Positions 45,556 to 55,829 are shown, counted from the first letter of the stretch. The stretch is 64,000 nucleotides of DNA from Cellulomonas sp. P24 (GCF_024704385.1 NZ_JAJDFX010000002.1:1178001-1242000), one strand, 5' to 3'. Numbers and translations: made by a program. Notes: generated by a model from the letters alone, not told the origin.

Positions 45556-48500
45556 TCACCCGTGGAGCGTGCTGCGATCGTCGCCCACGTAGACCTCGAT
45601 GACACCTGACGCCCCGTCACCCGAGCCCCGAAGGTCGACGGCAGCCACCCGGAGCCCTCCGCGCCGGTACACGGCGGCGACCTCGACGCCCGGGACCGGA
45701 ACGCCGTCGACCTCGACGCGCACCGGGGCGTTGCCGGCCTCGATGTGGTAGCGAATGGTCCGGCGGACCCCGCCGAGATCGATGCGGATCGTCGTGCCGT
45801 CGTCCTCGCGCGAGAGCACGGGGTCGAAGAGGACCGCACCCGGACTCTCGACGATCCCGAACGCACCCTGGACGACCTGCCGGAGGTAGATGCCGGGGCC
45901 GCTCGAGTACACGCGCCAGCCGCCCCTGACCGCGACGGTCCCGTCCCGCAGCCGGTCGAAGTGAGCCGCGGCGTCGTAGCGGTCGGCGAAGGCCGCGTCC
46001 GACGACGAGAAGTAGCAGTTGCGCTGGCGCGGCGCGCTCGTCGCGAGCCGGTCGTGCTGCCCGACCGGGCTGATCCTCAGCAGCTCGGCGACGAGCCGAT
46101 CCCGACCGAGTGTCGCGAGCGCCTGCGTGTAGCGGACGTGCGCGTGCGTGTACATGAGCCCGACCTCGCGGCCGAAGCTCGCCGCCTGTTCCCCGCGCCG
46201 GAAGAACCGCGTGATCCCGTCGTGGAACGGTGCGGGTCGGTCCATCAGCCGGACGCCGTCCGGGAAGTGCAGGTGCTCCTCGACGAGCTGCTCGTGACGC
46301 AGCGCCTGGTCGGGAGTGAACAGGCCGGCGATGATCGACCGCGTCATGGGGATGAGTCGGTAGTGCAACCCGGTGCGGTCGTCCCTCGGGTGGATGACCG
46401 GCCACGGACCCTCGGGCGCGAACACCACGTAGCCCGCGAGCACGTCGTCGATCACGAGCCGGTCGGTGAACTCCGCCACGATCGTGTCCGCCTCGGCGCC
46501 CAGCTCGGCGGCGAGGTCGGCGTGCGCCGTGCCGCGAAGCAGGTCCCCGAGCGTCCGCGTCGCCTGGTAGAGCAGCGCGACCGTCCACGCCGAGGCCATC
46601 TCCTCCTTCATCGAGGACTGCGCCGGCTGCAGCGTGTCGTCCCAGTCGCCCTCGCCGTACGAGAGCAGCCCGGTGCCCGGTGCGCGGTGGGTGCGGATGT
46701 GGTCGAGCGACCGACGCACGTGCTCGGCGACCGGGACCGGGACGGTTCCCGCACACCGATGGGCACCGTCCCAGAACGGGATCGCGACGTCGAGGACTGC
46801 GGTGTCGCCCGTTGCCGCGAGGTACTCCCCCAGCGCGACGAGGGGCCACACGACGACGTCGCCGTGCGCATCGTCCTGGTAGCGCTCGGCGTAGGAGTCG
46901 AGCATGAACCACTGGGGCAGGGTGCCGTCGTCGACCTGGTGGGCGAAGACGCGCAGCACGATGTCCCGCACCGTGTCGTGGTGCCCGAACGCCAGGTTGA
47001 GCTCGAGCGGGCCCTGGCACACGTCGCGCGTCCCCCACGCCGCACCGGAGTACTGCTCGAGCCCGTGCGGGACGAGGAAGTGCACGAGCGCGTTCTGGGT
47101 GAACCAGGGCAGCAGGAGGTTGAGCTCGGCGAGCCTGCCGTCGCCGTCGACGTGCAGATGACGCGTGACTGCGGCGACGTAGGCGCGGTGCGCGGCGAGC
47201 TCGGCCTCGACGGCGACGGGGTGGTCAAGGCACTCGCGGGCGACCTGGAGCGCAGCCGGTGTGCCGTCGAGATCTCCGGTCAGGACGACCGATGCGCGCG
47301 ACGCCGCGTCGAACCGCACGGTGACCACCGGGGTCTCGCGCGAACGGCCATCGGAGAACAGCACGGCGTCGTCGCCGAGCCGGCCCGTGGCGGTCGCGAT
47401 CACGTAGGCCAGGTCGGGGCAGTGCTCGGCGACGTCGGTCCCCGCGTCGGCCGTGAACGCGAGTGCGCGGCCGTCGAGCTCGCTCGTCGCGGACCAGCGG
47501 CCGGCGCCGAGCTCGACGTCGACGGTCACCAGCAGGTCGAGCGCCTGCTCGGTCTCGACGCGCAGCTCGAGGCCCCGCGCGTCGGACAGCACGATCGTCC
47601 GCACGTCGATGCGACCTGCCTCGGTCGCGTAGACCCAGTGCAGGCCGCCGAGGTCCATGACCAGGGCGGACGGGACGCCGAGCAGCCGCCACTCGCCGTC
47701 GATGCGGGCGAGCACGCGCACCCCGCTCGACCGCAGCAGGTTGAGGTGGTTGCGCTGCACCGACACGAACCGGTTGGCGGAGGTGTTCCCGACCACGACG
47801 TGCGACGCGAAGACGCCGTACGCGTACGCCGTCGCCGACAGCACGTTGGCGTTCGGGGTCACGTCGGCGCCGGCCTTGAGCACGTGACCGTGCGCGCGCT
47901 CGACGAGGAGCTCCTTGGCCCGGCTCACGACGTGGGTCGCCTCGGGCGTGAAGTAGGAGAGCAACGTTCCGTCGGACGCGGTCTCGGGACGCAGCACGCG
48001 CGCGGTTCTCGGATCCGCCGCCGTCGTCTCCGTCGTCTCCGTCATCTCCGTCATCACGGGCGTCGCTGGCGTCGCCGTGAGACCGACGAGCTCGTCGTCG
48101 GTCAGGTCCCGACCGGCGAGCAGTCGGGCCGAGACGAGCAGTGACCGTACCGAGCGTGCCGACGGGACCGAGTCTGCCGGCTCTGCCGAATCTGCCGTCG
48201 GTGCGGTCGTGGCGGCGAGCGCGACGGCGCGGTCGAACAGGTGCGGCACGGCGTCCAGCGCGTCGTCGAGCTCGCCGCGGTAGTCCGGCACGAACGCCGT
48301 CACGGCGTGCACGGTGCGCGGCGCACTCAGGTCGAGACGCGGCCCGAGCAGGGTCGGCATCGCGAACTCGTACTGGTAGACCAGCGACTCCCAGGGCGCG
48401 GAGTCGAGCGCCGCCGCGTGGCCGTCGGCCTTCGCACCGAGACCGTAGAACGAGAACCCGTCGGTGAGGTAGGCCTGCGCGCCCTCGACCACGGCTGTCA

Positions 48501-49065
48501 GCGCGAGCGGGAGGTCGGGGGCGGTCGCCATCGTCTGGCGGCTGGCGATGACCGGCCCGGCCTGCTCGGCGTCGATCACGTGGTGCACGACGTACTGGCT
48601 CACGTACGGCTCGTTGCTCATGGACATCGCCTCGGGGGCGAGTGCGACGTCCTGCGCGAGGACGACGTCGTACGTCGAGCCGTCGTCGGGTCCGGGAGCT
48701 GCTCCGGTGGGCGCGGCGGAGAGGTCGACACGCCACACCCAGAACACTCCGTCGGGGTCGAGGGTGAGCGTCACGGAGTACTGCGCGCCGAGCGCGCGAC
48801 CCGCCCATCGAGCGCACCGGTCGTCGAGCGTGAACGTGCCGTCTGCGCGTCCGCCCACCAGGACGACGGACGCGACCGTCCCGTCCGCCTCATGGCGACG
48901 CAGGAACACCCCACCCACCATCGCGTCGTGCGGCGTGGGGACGTACTGGTTCACCAGGGTCGAGGAGCCGTGGTGGATCGCCTGGACGTCTCCTGCGGCG
49001 GAGAGCTCGATGCGCGTGCTCGCGCCGAGGAGGGTGCCCGCGAGCCGGACCGTCGTGACGCTCAC
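45556..49065 (-). CDS. GH94-like glycoside phosphorylase, probable 1,2-beta-oligoglucan phosphorylase
   Basis: 1169 residues: N-terminal beta-sandwich domains (about 1-600) and an (alpha/alpha)6 barrel. HGLEQYSGAAWGTRDVCQGP (about 665-685) and GDWDDTLQPA with the putative general-acid Asp near 808 are the GH94 signatures; this length and motif set resemble sophoro-oligosaccharide phosphorylases (around 1100 residues) rather than the ~800-residue cellobiose phosphorylases. It would release glucose-1-phosphate from imported beta-1,2-glucans in the cytoplasm. GTG at 49065 overlaps the GH1 stop (GTGA). A Thr/Glu-rich linker (near residue 340) is encoded by a 9-bp tandem repeat at 48023-48055. Linkage specificity is inferred from family and context. 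Confidence 0.75.
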   Translation of the reverse strand: MSVTTVRLAGTLLGASTRIELSAAGDVQAIHHGSSTLVNQYVPTPHDAMVGGVFLRRHEADGTVASVVLVGGRADGTFTLDDRCARWAGRALGAQYSVTLTLDPDGVFWVWRVDLSAAPTGAAPGPDDGSTYDVVLAQDVALAPEAMSMSNEPYVSQYVVHHVIDAEQAGPVIASRQTMATAPDLPLALTAVVEGAQAYLTDGFSFYGLGAKADGHAAALDSAPWESLVYQYEFAMPTLLGPRLDLSAPRTVHAVTAFVPDYRGELDDALDAVPHLFDRAVALAATTAPTADSAEPADSVPSARSVRSLLVSARLLAGRDLTDDELVGLTATPATPVMTEMTETTETTAADPRTARVLRPETASDGTLLSYFTPEATHVVSRAKELLVERAHGHVLKAGADVTPNANVLSATAYAYGVFASHVVVGNTSANRFVSVQRNHLNLLRSSGVRVLARIDGEWRLLGVPSALVMDLGGLHWVYATEAGRIDVRTIVLSDARGLELRVETEQALDLLVTVDVELGAGRWSATSELDGRALAFTADAGTDVAEHCPDLAYVIATATGRLGDDAVLFSDGRSRETPVVTVRFDAASRASVVLTGDLDGTPAALQVARECLDHPVAVEAELAAHRAYVAAVTRHLHVDGDGRLAELNLLLPWFTQNALVHFLVPHGLEQYSGAAWGTRDVCQGPLELNLAFGHHDTVRDIVLRVFAHQVDDGTLPQWFMLDSYAERYQDDAHGDVVVWPLVALGEYLAATGDTAVLDVAIPFWDGAHRCAGTVPVPVAEHVRRSLDHIRTHRAPGTGLLSYGEGDWDDTLQPAQSSMKEEMASAWTVALLYQATRTLGDLLRGTAHADLAAELGAEADTIVAEFTDRLVIDDVLAGYVVFAPEGPWPVIHPRDDRTGLHYRLIPMTRSIIAGLFTPDQALRHEQLVEEHLHFPDGVRLMDRPAPFHDGITRFFRRGEQAASFGREVGLMYTHAHVRYTQALATLGRDRLVAELLRISPVGQHDRLATSAPRQRNCYFSSSDAAFADRYDAAAHFDRLRDGTVAVRGGWRVYSSGPGIYLRQVVQGAFGIVESPGAVLFDPVLSREDDGTTIRIDLGGVRRTIRYHIEAGNAPVRVEVDGVPVPGVEVAAVYRRGGLRVAAVDLRGSGDGASGVIEVYVGDDRSTLHG

Positions 49066-50249
49066 GCGGAGCTCTCGAGCGCATTGGCGCGCGCGACCTC
49101 GCCGAGCCAGCGGCTGCTCGGCTTCGCCGTACGCAGGAAGGTCCGACGGTCGACCGCCACGAGCCCGAAGGTCGGCGCGAACGAGCCCCACTCGTAGTTG
49201 TCGAGCAGGCTCCAGTAGAGGTATCCCTCGACCTGGATCCCGTCGGCCATCGCCGCGTGCAGGCCGGTGAGCGCACCGCGCGTGTAGGCGATCCGGCGGG
49301 AGTCGTCGGCGGTCGCGATGCCGTTCTCGGTGACGAAGACCGGGACACCGGGCGCCATCGCGTGGGCGAGCCGGACACCGTCCTCGAGCGCACGCGGGTA
49401 GTACTCCCACCCGGTGAGCGTCTTCTCCGCGTCGGCCGGGATGGGCAGCGGACCGTCGGGTCCGATCTTGGTCCGCGTGTAGGCCTGCACACCGACCCAG
49501 TCGTCGCCGCGGGCGGCCTCGAGGAACCACGCGTCGCGCGGGTAGCCGTAGGCGCGGGTGAGCTCCTCACAGCCGGGCTCCGGCTGGAAGTCCTGCGTCG
49601 CGACGGTCCAGCCTGAGCGGAACGGGCCCGCGGCGGCGAGCACCTCGCGCGCGGACCGGTGGGCGGCGAGCAGCACGTCGGCGACGCGAGGGTTCGGCGC
49701 GGGCTGGCCGAATGCCTGCAGCGTCGCCGGCTCGGTGGGCGCGGAGTCGTCGCCCGCGAACATCGCGACCATGTTGGGCTCGTTGATCGTGCAGATCAGC
49801 TCGACGCCGTCGAGCACGGGCAGCACGGACTCGGTGAAGCGTGTGAACCTGTCGACCGCGTCGGGCGCGAACCAGCCACCCTCGGCATCGAACCAGCGCG
49901 GGATCGTGAAGTGGTGCAGCGTGACCATCGGCTCGATGCCGAGCTCACGCGCGGTGTCGACCATCCGCCGGTAGTGGTCGAGCTCGGCGCGGGACACGAA
50001 GCCCTTCTCGGGCTCGATCCGCGCCCACTCGAGTGAGAACCGGTACGTGCCGAGTCCGACGTCGGCCAGGATCTGCATGTCCTCACGGAAGCGGTGGTAG
50101 CTGTCGCACGCGTCGCCGCTCGGCTCCGCGATCGTCGTGCCGGGGGCGTGCTCACGCGCCCACCAGTCGGTGTTGACGTTGTTGCCCTCGATCTGGTGGG
50201 CCGCTGTCGCGGACCCCCACCGGAACCCCTCGGGGAAGTGCAGCATCAT
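49062..50249 (-). CDS. GH1 beta-glucosidase
   Basis: 395 residues, a little shorter than the usual 440-480. The acid/base Glu is near residue 156 in TINEPN and the nucleophile Glu near 307 in FVTENGIA; FRWGSATAAHQIEG is the family N-terminus. No signal peptide. ATG at 50249 has GGAGG 5 nt upstream and overlaps the ATPase stop (ATGA). Between an importer and a phosphorylase, it probably splits the disaccharide left by phosphorolysis (sophorose, if the beta-1,2 reading is right) into glucose. Confidence 0.92.
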   Translation of the reverse strand: MMLHFPEGFRWGSATAAHQIEGNNVNTDWWAREHAPGTTIAEPSGDACDSYHRFREDMQILADVGLGTYRFSLEWARIEPEKGFVSRAELDHYRRMVDTARELGIEPMVTLHHFTIPRWFDAEGGWFAPDAVDRFTRFTESVLPVLDGVELICTINEPNMVAMFAGDDSAPTEPATLQAFGQPAPNPRVADVLLAAHRSAREVLAAAGPFRSGWTVATQDFQPEPGCEELTRAYGYPRDAWFLEAARGDDWVGVQAYTRTKIGPDGPLPIPADAEKTLTGWEYYPRALEDGVRLAHAMAPGVPVFVTENGIATADDSRRIAYTRGALTGLHAAMADGIQVEGYLYWSLLDNYEWGSFAPTFGLVAVDRRTFLRTAKPSSRWLGEVARANALESSA

Positions 50250-51932
50250 GCGGCACCTCCGGCCCGGGCCGGCTGCGGGATCGCGTCGAGCAGCTCGACC
50301 GTGTACGCGTCCTGCGGGAACCGCAGCACCTGCGCGGTCACGCCCGACTCCACGACGCGCCCGCGGTTGAGCACCATGATCTGGTCGGTCACGAGGCGCG
50401 CAGAGAGCAGGTCGTGCGTGATGTACAGCATCGAGACCCCGAACTGCAGGCGAAGGTCGTCGAGCAGCGCGAGCACCCCGGCCCGGAGCGAGACGTCGAG
50501 CATCGAGACGGGCTCGTCGGCGATGAGGACCTGCGGGTCGCACGCGAGCGCCCGGGCGATGACGACGCGCTGCCGCTGGCCCCCCGAGAGCTGGTGCGGG
50601 AGCTTCGCGGCGAACTGCTCGACGGGGGTCAGCCCGACGGTGTCGAGCAGCTCGAGCACCCGGCGCCGTGCGTCGACGCCGCGCAGCGCGGTGTAGTTCA
50701 CCACGGGTCGCGTGAGCGTGTACTCGACGGTGTGCAGCGGGTTGAGCGCGGAGTACGGGTCCTGGAAGACCATCTGCATCTCGCGGCGCAGGTCACGCAG
50801 GCCGCGGCGACCGAGCGTCTCGACCCGCGCGTCGCCGAACTGCACGCTGCCCGACGTGGGCCGCTCGACCCCGGTGATGAGCTTCGCGATCGTGCTCTTG
50901 CCCGATCCGCTCGCCCCCACGAGCGCCATCGCCTGGCCGGGTTCGAGCGTGAACGACACGTGGTCGACCGCTGTCACCGGGTCCTGGCCGCGGCGCGGCG
51001 GCGGGTACACCTTGCTGACGTCGTCGACGACGATCGGCGAGTGGGCCAGTCGCGGGGCCGAGGTACCGCCGGACGGAGCCGCGACGGACCGGCCCGAGGT
51101 CTCGATCGTCCCTCCGCGAACCGCCAGGCCGGGCAGCTCGACGACCTCGGCGCGGGGGTCGGCGTAGTGACTGAGCAGCATGCGCGTGTACTCGTGCTGC
51201 GGTGCGTGCAGGATCTGCGCGGCGGGGGCGTCCTCGACGATCACGCCGTCGTGCATGACCATGACGCGCGACGTCGACTCGAGCACGACGCCGAGGTCGT
51301 GGCTCACGAGCAGCGCCGTGAAGTTCTCCGAGCGCTGCAGCTCGCGAATGGTGTTCATGACGGCGTGCTGGACGAGCACGTCGAGCGCGGTCGTCGGCTC
51401 GTCGAACACCATGAGCTGCGGTTCGAGCGAGAGCGCGAGCGCGATCGAGACGCGCTGGCGCATCCCGCCCGAGAGCTCCCCGGGGTAACGGTCCAGCACC
51501 GATGCGGGCAGCTCGACCTTGTCGACGAGCTCGCGAGCCCGGGCGAGCCGACTCTCACGTGGCACATGGCCGTGCGCCGCGAAGATGTCGCCGAAGTGGT
51601 GGCGGATCGAGCGCACCGGGTTGAGGGCGTTCATACCCGACTGCAGCACCATCGCGAACCCGCCTTGGCGCTGACGTCGGAGCTCCTCGTGCTCGAGGCC
51701 GGCGATGTCCCGGCCGTCGAACAGGATGCGCCCCGCCGAGATGCGGGCGGGGGGGCTTGGACAGGCGCGTGATCGCGAAGCCGAGGGTGGACTTCCCGGA
51801 TCCCGACTCCCCCACCAGGCCGACGAACTCGCCCCGCTCGAGCGCGAACGTGGCGCCGGAGACGGCGTAGGTGGGCTCGGCTCCGCGCGGCTCGTACACG
51901 ACCGACAGGTCGGTGACCTCCAGCAGGCTCAT
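50246..51932 (-). CDS. Fused Opp/Dpp-type ABC ATPase (DppD-DppF), frameshifted as given
   Basis: Two ATPase domains in tandem. From ATG at 51932 the first domain starts SLLEVTDLSVVYEP with Walker A GESGSGKST, but a run of seven G at 51750-51756 shifts the frame; with six G the sequence continues ARISAGRILFDGRDIAGLE into MVLQSGMNALNPV, LSGGMRQRV and VFDEPTTALD. The second domain has GASGSGKST, LSGGQRQRV and IADEPVSMLD. The corrected length is about 561 residues. It energises the DppB/DppC permeases; it overlaps dppC (ATGA). As given, a start inside the second frame would lose the first Walker A. Confidence 0.8.
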
Positions 51933-52882
51933 CGACCCGCTCCTTCCCGCAGTCGAGGGTTCGACAGTCCGTCGACCCCGAAGTTGATGAGGGTGAGTGA
52001 GGTCGCGAGCAGCGCGATGCACAGCCCGGGCGCGAAGAGCAGCACCCACTGACCGGTCAGGATCGCGTTGGAGTTCTGGGCCCAGAAGAGCATCGAGCCC
52101 CAGCTCACCATCGTGGTGTCCCCGATCCCGAGGAACGACAGCCCGGCCTCGGCGAGGATCGCGGCGGTCGCGGCACCGAAGAAGCTCCCGGCGATGAGGG
52201 AGGTCATGTTCGGCAGGATCTCGCGGAAGACGATCCGCCAGGAGCCCTCACCGGCGAACTGCGCGGCGGTCACGAAGTCACGTCCGCGCAGCGACTGGGT
52301 CTGCGAGCGCAGGACGCGCGCACCCCAGGCCCAGCCGGTGATGACGACGACGAAGATGATCATCGCCAACCCGCCGCCTTGCAGGTAGGCCGCGACGACG
52401 ATCATGAGCGGCAGCCCCGGGATCACCAGGAAGAGGTTGACGACGAAGTTGATGACATCGGCGAGCGGCCCGCGGACGTAGCCCCACGAGAGCCCGACGA
52501 GCACCGCGACGAGGGTCGACAGCGCTCCCGCGAGGAAGCCGACGACCACCGAGATCCGCGCGCCGAAGATGACCTGGGACAGCACGTCCTCGCCCGCCGC
52601 GGTCGTCCCGAACCAGTGCGCAGCGCTGCCTGGCTCGTTGCGCCCGAAGCCGTTCTGGGACGCACCGTAGGGGGCGATGAGCGGCGCGAACACCGCGAGC
52701 AGGACGAAGACGCCGAGGACCACGACCCCGAGGCGAGCCTTCTTGTTGCTCCAGATGGTCGCGACGGCCCGGGTGAGGACGCGCCACGGGGACGCCGGGC
52801 CCTTCAGCGCAGGGACGTCGGTCGATCCGATGTCGCGTCGGGGGCCACCGGTCGGTTCGGGAAGCATCGCTTGCGTCGTCAT
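51929..52882 (-). CDS. Opp/Dpp-type ABC permease, DppC
   Basis: 317 residues with a cytoplasmic N-terminus, a membrane segment near 50-70, the HWFGTTAAGEDVLSQVIFGARISVVVG block typical of DppC/OppC and an EAA-like loop (AAQFAGEGSWRIVFREILPNM). It overlaps dppB by 4 nt. Importers of this type in soil actinobacteria carry oligosaccharides as well as peptides. Confidence 0.92.
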   Translation of the reverse strand: MTTQAMLPEPTGGPRRDIGSTDVPALKGPASPWRVLTRAVATIWSNKKARLGVVVLGVFVLLAVFAPLIAPYGASQNGFGRNEPGSAAHWFGTTAAGEDVLSQVIFGARISVVVGFLAGALSTLVAVLVGLSWGYVRGPLADVINFVVNLFLVIPGLPLMIVVAAYLQGGGLAMIIFVVVITGWAWGARVLRSQTQSLRGRDFVTAAQFAGEGSWRIVFREILPNMTSLIAGSFFGAATAAILAEAGLSFLGIGDTTMVSWGSMLFWAQNSNAILTGQWVLLFAPGLCIALLATSLTLINFGVDGLSNPRLREGAGR

Positions 52883-53859
52883 CGCCGTGTCCTCGGGTCC
52901 AGGAAGCCGTACAGGATGTCGACGATGAAGTTCGCCATCAGGACGCTGATGGTGATCATCAGGAACAGGGCTTGCATCAAGGGGTAGTCCTGGTTGGTCA
53001 CGGCGTTGTAGAGCAGGTAGCCCACCCCGGGGTAGTTGAAGACCCGCTCGACGAGCAGCGACCCGCCCACGACGCCACCGAGCGCGAGGCCGAAGCCGGT
53101 CAGGCTCGGCAGGATCGCGTTGCGCGCGGCGTACCGCAGGGCGACGGTGCGGCTTCGCAGGCCGTTGGCCTCCGCGAACGTCACGTAGTCGTCACCGAGC
53201 GTGTTGATCATGGTGTTGCGCATCCCGAGGATCCAGCCCCCGAGCGACGTGATGAGGATCGTCAGCGCCGGCAGGATCGCGTGGTAGGCCGCGTCGAGGA
53301 AGAACGAGCCGCTGAGGTTCGGCGAGGCCGACGCGCCGTAGGCGCCGGACGTCGGGAACCACCTCAGCACGTAGCCGAGGAAGAACACGAGCAGCAGCGC
53401 GGTCCAGAAGTACGGGAACGCCGAGGTGAACGTCCCACTGAGGGTGGGCAGCGCATCGAGCCACGTGCCGCGCTTCCAGGCGGCGAGCACCCCGACGAGC
53501 GTCCCGATGACGAACGCGAGGATCGTGACGAGGCCGACCATGACGAGCGTCCAGGGCAGCGCCGAGGTCACGAGTGACGAGACGCTCTGGGGGAAGAACG
53601 TGTAGGAGACCCCGAAGTCGAGGTGAACGACGTTGCCCAGGTACTGCATGTACTGGGACCAGATGTTGCCGGTCGGCACGCCGAGCTGGGCCTCGATCGC
53701 GGCCCTCGTCGCGGGGCTCACGGGCCCTGCCTGGGAGAGCTTCGCGAGGGCCGCGTCGGCCGGCGAACCCGGCATGAGTCGAGGGAGCAGGAAGTTCAGG
53801 GTGATCGCGGCCCACGCCGTGAGGACCAGCAGACCGAGCTTGCGCAGGATGTACCGCAC
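52879..53859 (-). CDS. Opp/Dpp-type ABC permease, DppB
   Basis: 326 residues, starting MRYILRKLGLLVLTAWAAITLNFLLPRLMPG, the DppB/OppB signature, with six membrane segments and the EAA loop EANGLRSRTVALRYAARNAILPS. It is preceded by the 36-bp palindrome between it and the binding-protein gene. Confidence 0.93.
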   Translation of the reverse strand: MRYILRKLGLLVLTAWAAITLNFLLPRLMPGSPADAALAKLSQAGPVSPATRAAIEAQLGVPTGNIWSQYMQYLGNVVHLDFGVSYTFFPQSVSSLVTSALPWTLVMVGLVTILAFVIGTLVGVLAAWKRGTWLDALPTLSGTFTSAFPYFWTALLLVFFLGYVLRWFPTSGAYGASASPNLSGSFFLDAAYHAILPALTILITSLGGWILGMRNTMINTLGDDYVTFAEANGLRSRTVALRYAARNAILPSLTGFGLALGGVVGGSLLVERVFNYPGVGYLLYNAVTNQDYPLMQALFLMITISVLMANFIVDILYGFLDPRTRR

Positions 53860-53929
53860 GATCTGCTCGCCTTCGTCGGAGGTGGGGTACGGGGACCGGG
53901 GTGGCGGCCCGGGCAGGAGGGCGACCGAC

Positions 53930-53965
53930 TCGCGGGTGGGACCGCACGTGCGGTCCCACCCGCGA
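53930..53965 (-). terminator. 36-bp perfect palindrome between binding-protein and permease genes
   Basis: Perfect 18-bp arms with no spacer (53930-53947 and 53948-53965); the inner arm reads GGGACCGCAC. It forms a very strong hairpin 13 nt past the binding-protein stop codon. Such intercistronic hairpins commonly stop part of the transcription or protect the upstream mRNA, giving more binding protein than permease. Confidence 0.8.
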
Positions 53966-53978
53966 ACGGGCCAGGAGA

Positions 53979-55640
53979 TCAGCTACCGGCGCGCTTGATG
54001 TTCGTCAGGACGAGCAGCGGGTTGTTGCCCCAGGTCGCCGGCGTTGCGTAGGGGTTGTCCTTGCTCGGCCAGTTGGTGAAGCTCTTGTCGGAGAACAGGC
54101 CCCACAAGCCGCCGTAGAACATGGAGATCACGGGCACCTGGTCGTACATCGTCTGCTCGAGCTGGTGTGCGATGTCCTTCTGCTTGGCAGGGTCGATCGT
54201 CACCTTGAGCTCGGCGAGCAGAGCGTCGACCTTCGGGTCGGAGAACCGCTGGAAGTTCGCGGTCGTGCTCGTGCCGACGGGCTTGAGGAACTCGCTGCTC
54301 AGCAGGTTGTTGAAGTCCTGGTAGACCGAGCCGGTCCCACCGAACGACCCCATGGCGAGGTCGAAGTCACCGTTCTGGATCGCCTGCTGGTAGGCCGCGG
54401 GTTGCGGCTGGTTGATCGTCACCGCGATGCCGACAGCCTGGAGCTCCTTCTGCACCTCCTGGACGCCGCGCAGCCAGTCGGTCCACCCGTTGGCCGTCGT
54501 GATCGTGACCGCGAGCTGCTTTCCGCTCGAGTCGACGAGCTTGTCACCCGACTTGGTGTACCCGGCCTTCGCGAAGAAGCTGACCGCGGTCGCGGTGTCC
54601 TGCGTGATCGCTCCGCCGTTCGGAAGGGCGGGGTTGAGCCAGGCCTTCTGGTTCGGCAGGAGCAGGCCCGACTGGCCGGCGGCCTGCACGTACCCCTCTT
54701 CGGCGACGTTGGCGATCGCGCTCCGGTCGAGCGCCGCTGACAGACCCTTGCGGAAGTTCACGTCGTTGTACGGCGCCTTGGTCAGGTTCGGCAGCAGGCT
54801 GATCGTGCCGCCCGGCGGGAACCAGTACGTGTTGCCCTTGCCGGCCTTGACCCACGTGTTCTGGACGTCCGACATGAAGGCGTACGCCCAGTCGTAGCCG
54901 TTGTTCACGACGTCGAGCTGCGTGTTCGACGCGGGCAGGACGAGCTCGGTCGCGGCGACCTTGTCGGCCTGCCAGTAGGTGGGGTTCTTCTCGAGCTTGT
55001 ACTCGTTCGGTCCGAACGTGCCGAGCGTGTACGGGCCCGTGCCGACCGGCTTCTCGTCCGTCGCGGTGACCGGGTCGGCCACGTCCTTCCACAGGTGCTG
55101 GGAGACGATCGGGATCTCCAGGACGATGCCGGTGGCCGGGACGTCGTCGGCCGTGAGGTGCATCGTGACCTTCGAGCCGCTGGCCTCGATGCTCGCGAGG
55201 TGCTGCCACACACCGGTCGTGTCGAGCGCGGGGAACTTCTTGAGCAGCTCGTAGGTGAACACGACGTCGGCGGCACTGAAGGCCTGACCGTCGGACCACT
55301 TCACGCCCTGGCGGATGTCGACGACGATCGTCTTCGCGTCCGGCTGCGTGTAGCCGGTCCCCAAGAAGGGGACGAGCTTGCCGTCGAGCGAGTTCATCAC
55401 GAACAGCGGTTCGTAGATGATGTTCGCCGTCGTGCGCTTGCTCGGTGAGAACGGGTTGAAGTTGCGCGTGAACGTGGGTGAGCCGTTGTCGGCGGCGAGC
55501 AGCAGCGACCCGGTACCGCTCGCGGCGGCGCCCGTCGGCTGGACGGAGGCCGAGCATCCACTGATCACGAGGGCGGCCGCAAGGCCTGCCCCGATGATCG
55601 TGGCCAGGCGCATTGGCGCCCGCCTGGAGCCATGTGTCAT
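53979..55640 (-). CDS. Family 5 extracellular solute-binding lipoprotein (oligosaccharide type)
   Basis: 553 residues of solute-binding family 5 (OppA/DppA-like) with signal and lipobox VISGC near residue 29, so membrane-anchored outside. NFNPFSP and the VKWSDGQAFSAADVVFTYELL block are family features; NFNPF is common in sugar-binding members. ATG at 55640 has AAGGAG upstream; the in-frame start at 55760 would place the operator inside the coding region. It heads the importer operon and has a LacI-type operator (55731-55748). Confidence 0.92.
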   Translation of the reverse strand: MTHGSRRAPMRLATIIGAGLAAALVISGCSASVQPTGAAASGTGSLLLAADNGSPTFTRNFNPFSPSKRTTANIIYEPLFVMNSLDGKLVPFLGTGYTQPDAKTIVVDIRQGVKWSDGQAFSAADVVFTYELLKKFPALDTTGVWQHLASIEASGSKVTMHLTADDVPATGIVLEIPIVSQHLWKDVADPVTATDEKPVGTGPYTLGTFGPNEYKLEKNPTYWQADKVAATELVLPASNTQLDVVNNGYDWAYAFMSDVQNTWVKAGKGNTYWFPPGGTISLLPNLTKAPYNDVNFRKGLSAALDRSAIANVAEEGYVQAAGQSGLLLPNQKAWLNPALPNGGAITQDTATAVSFFAKAGYTKSGDKLVDSSGKQLAVTITTANGWTDWLRGVQEVQKELQAVGIAVTINQPQPAAYQQAIQNGDFDLAMGSFGGTGSVYQDFNNLLSSEFLKPVGTSTTANFQRFSDPKVDALLAELKVTIDPAKQKDIAHQLEQTMYDQVPVISMFYGGLWGLFSDKSFTNWPSKDNPYATPATWGNNPLLVLTNIKRAGS

Positions 55641-55730
55641 GGCGTCCTTCTCCTTTGTGTCGTCTTCGTCACGGGAGTCGCGCGAGGCGCCGCTCCGGCG
55701 CACGAGCTGCAGTGCTCCGCGCTTCGGCCC

Positions 55731-55748
55731 AATGTATGCGCATACATT
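55731..55748. promoter_or_regulatory. LacI-type operator upstream of the importer operon
   Basis: AATGTATGCGCATACATT is a perfect 18-bp palindrome with central CG, 90 nt upstream of the binding-protein start codon and 82 nt from the end of lacI. The core TGTATGCGCATACA recurs at 58797-58810, upstream of the secreted enzyme gene. Confidence 0.82.
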
Positions 55749-55829
55749 CGAGATGCGCAACTTCGAGGGGGACGCGTGTGCCCGACGGACCGCCGGCGCA
55801 CGAGCCTCAGGGGCCCGCTGACGTCGGCC

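Noticed and set aside
49066-49530. Upstream extension of the GH94-like frame
   Set aside because: It runs inside the GH1 gene in another frame; the GTG at 49065 overlaps the GH1 stop in the same coupled manner seen throughout the operon.
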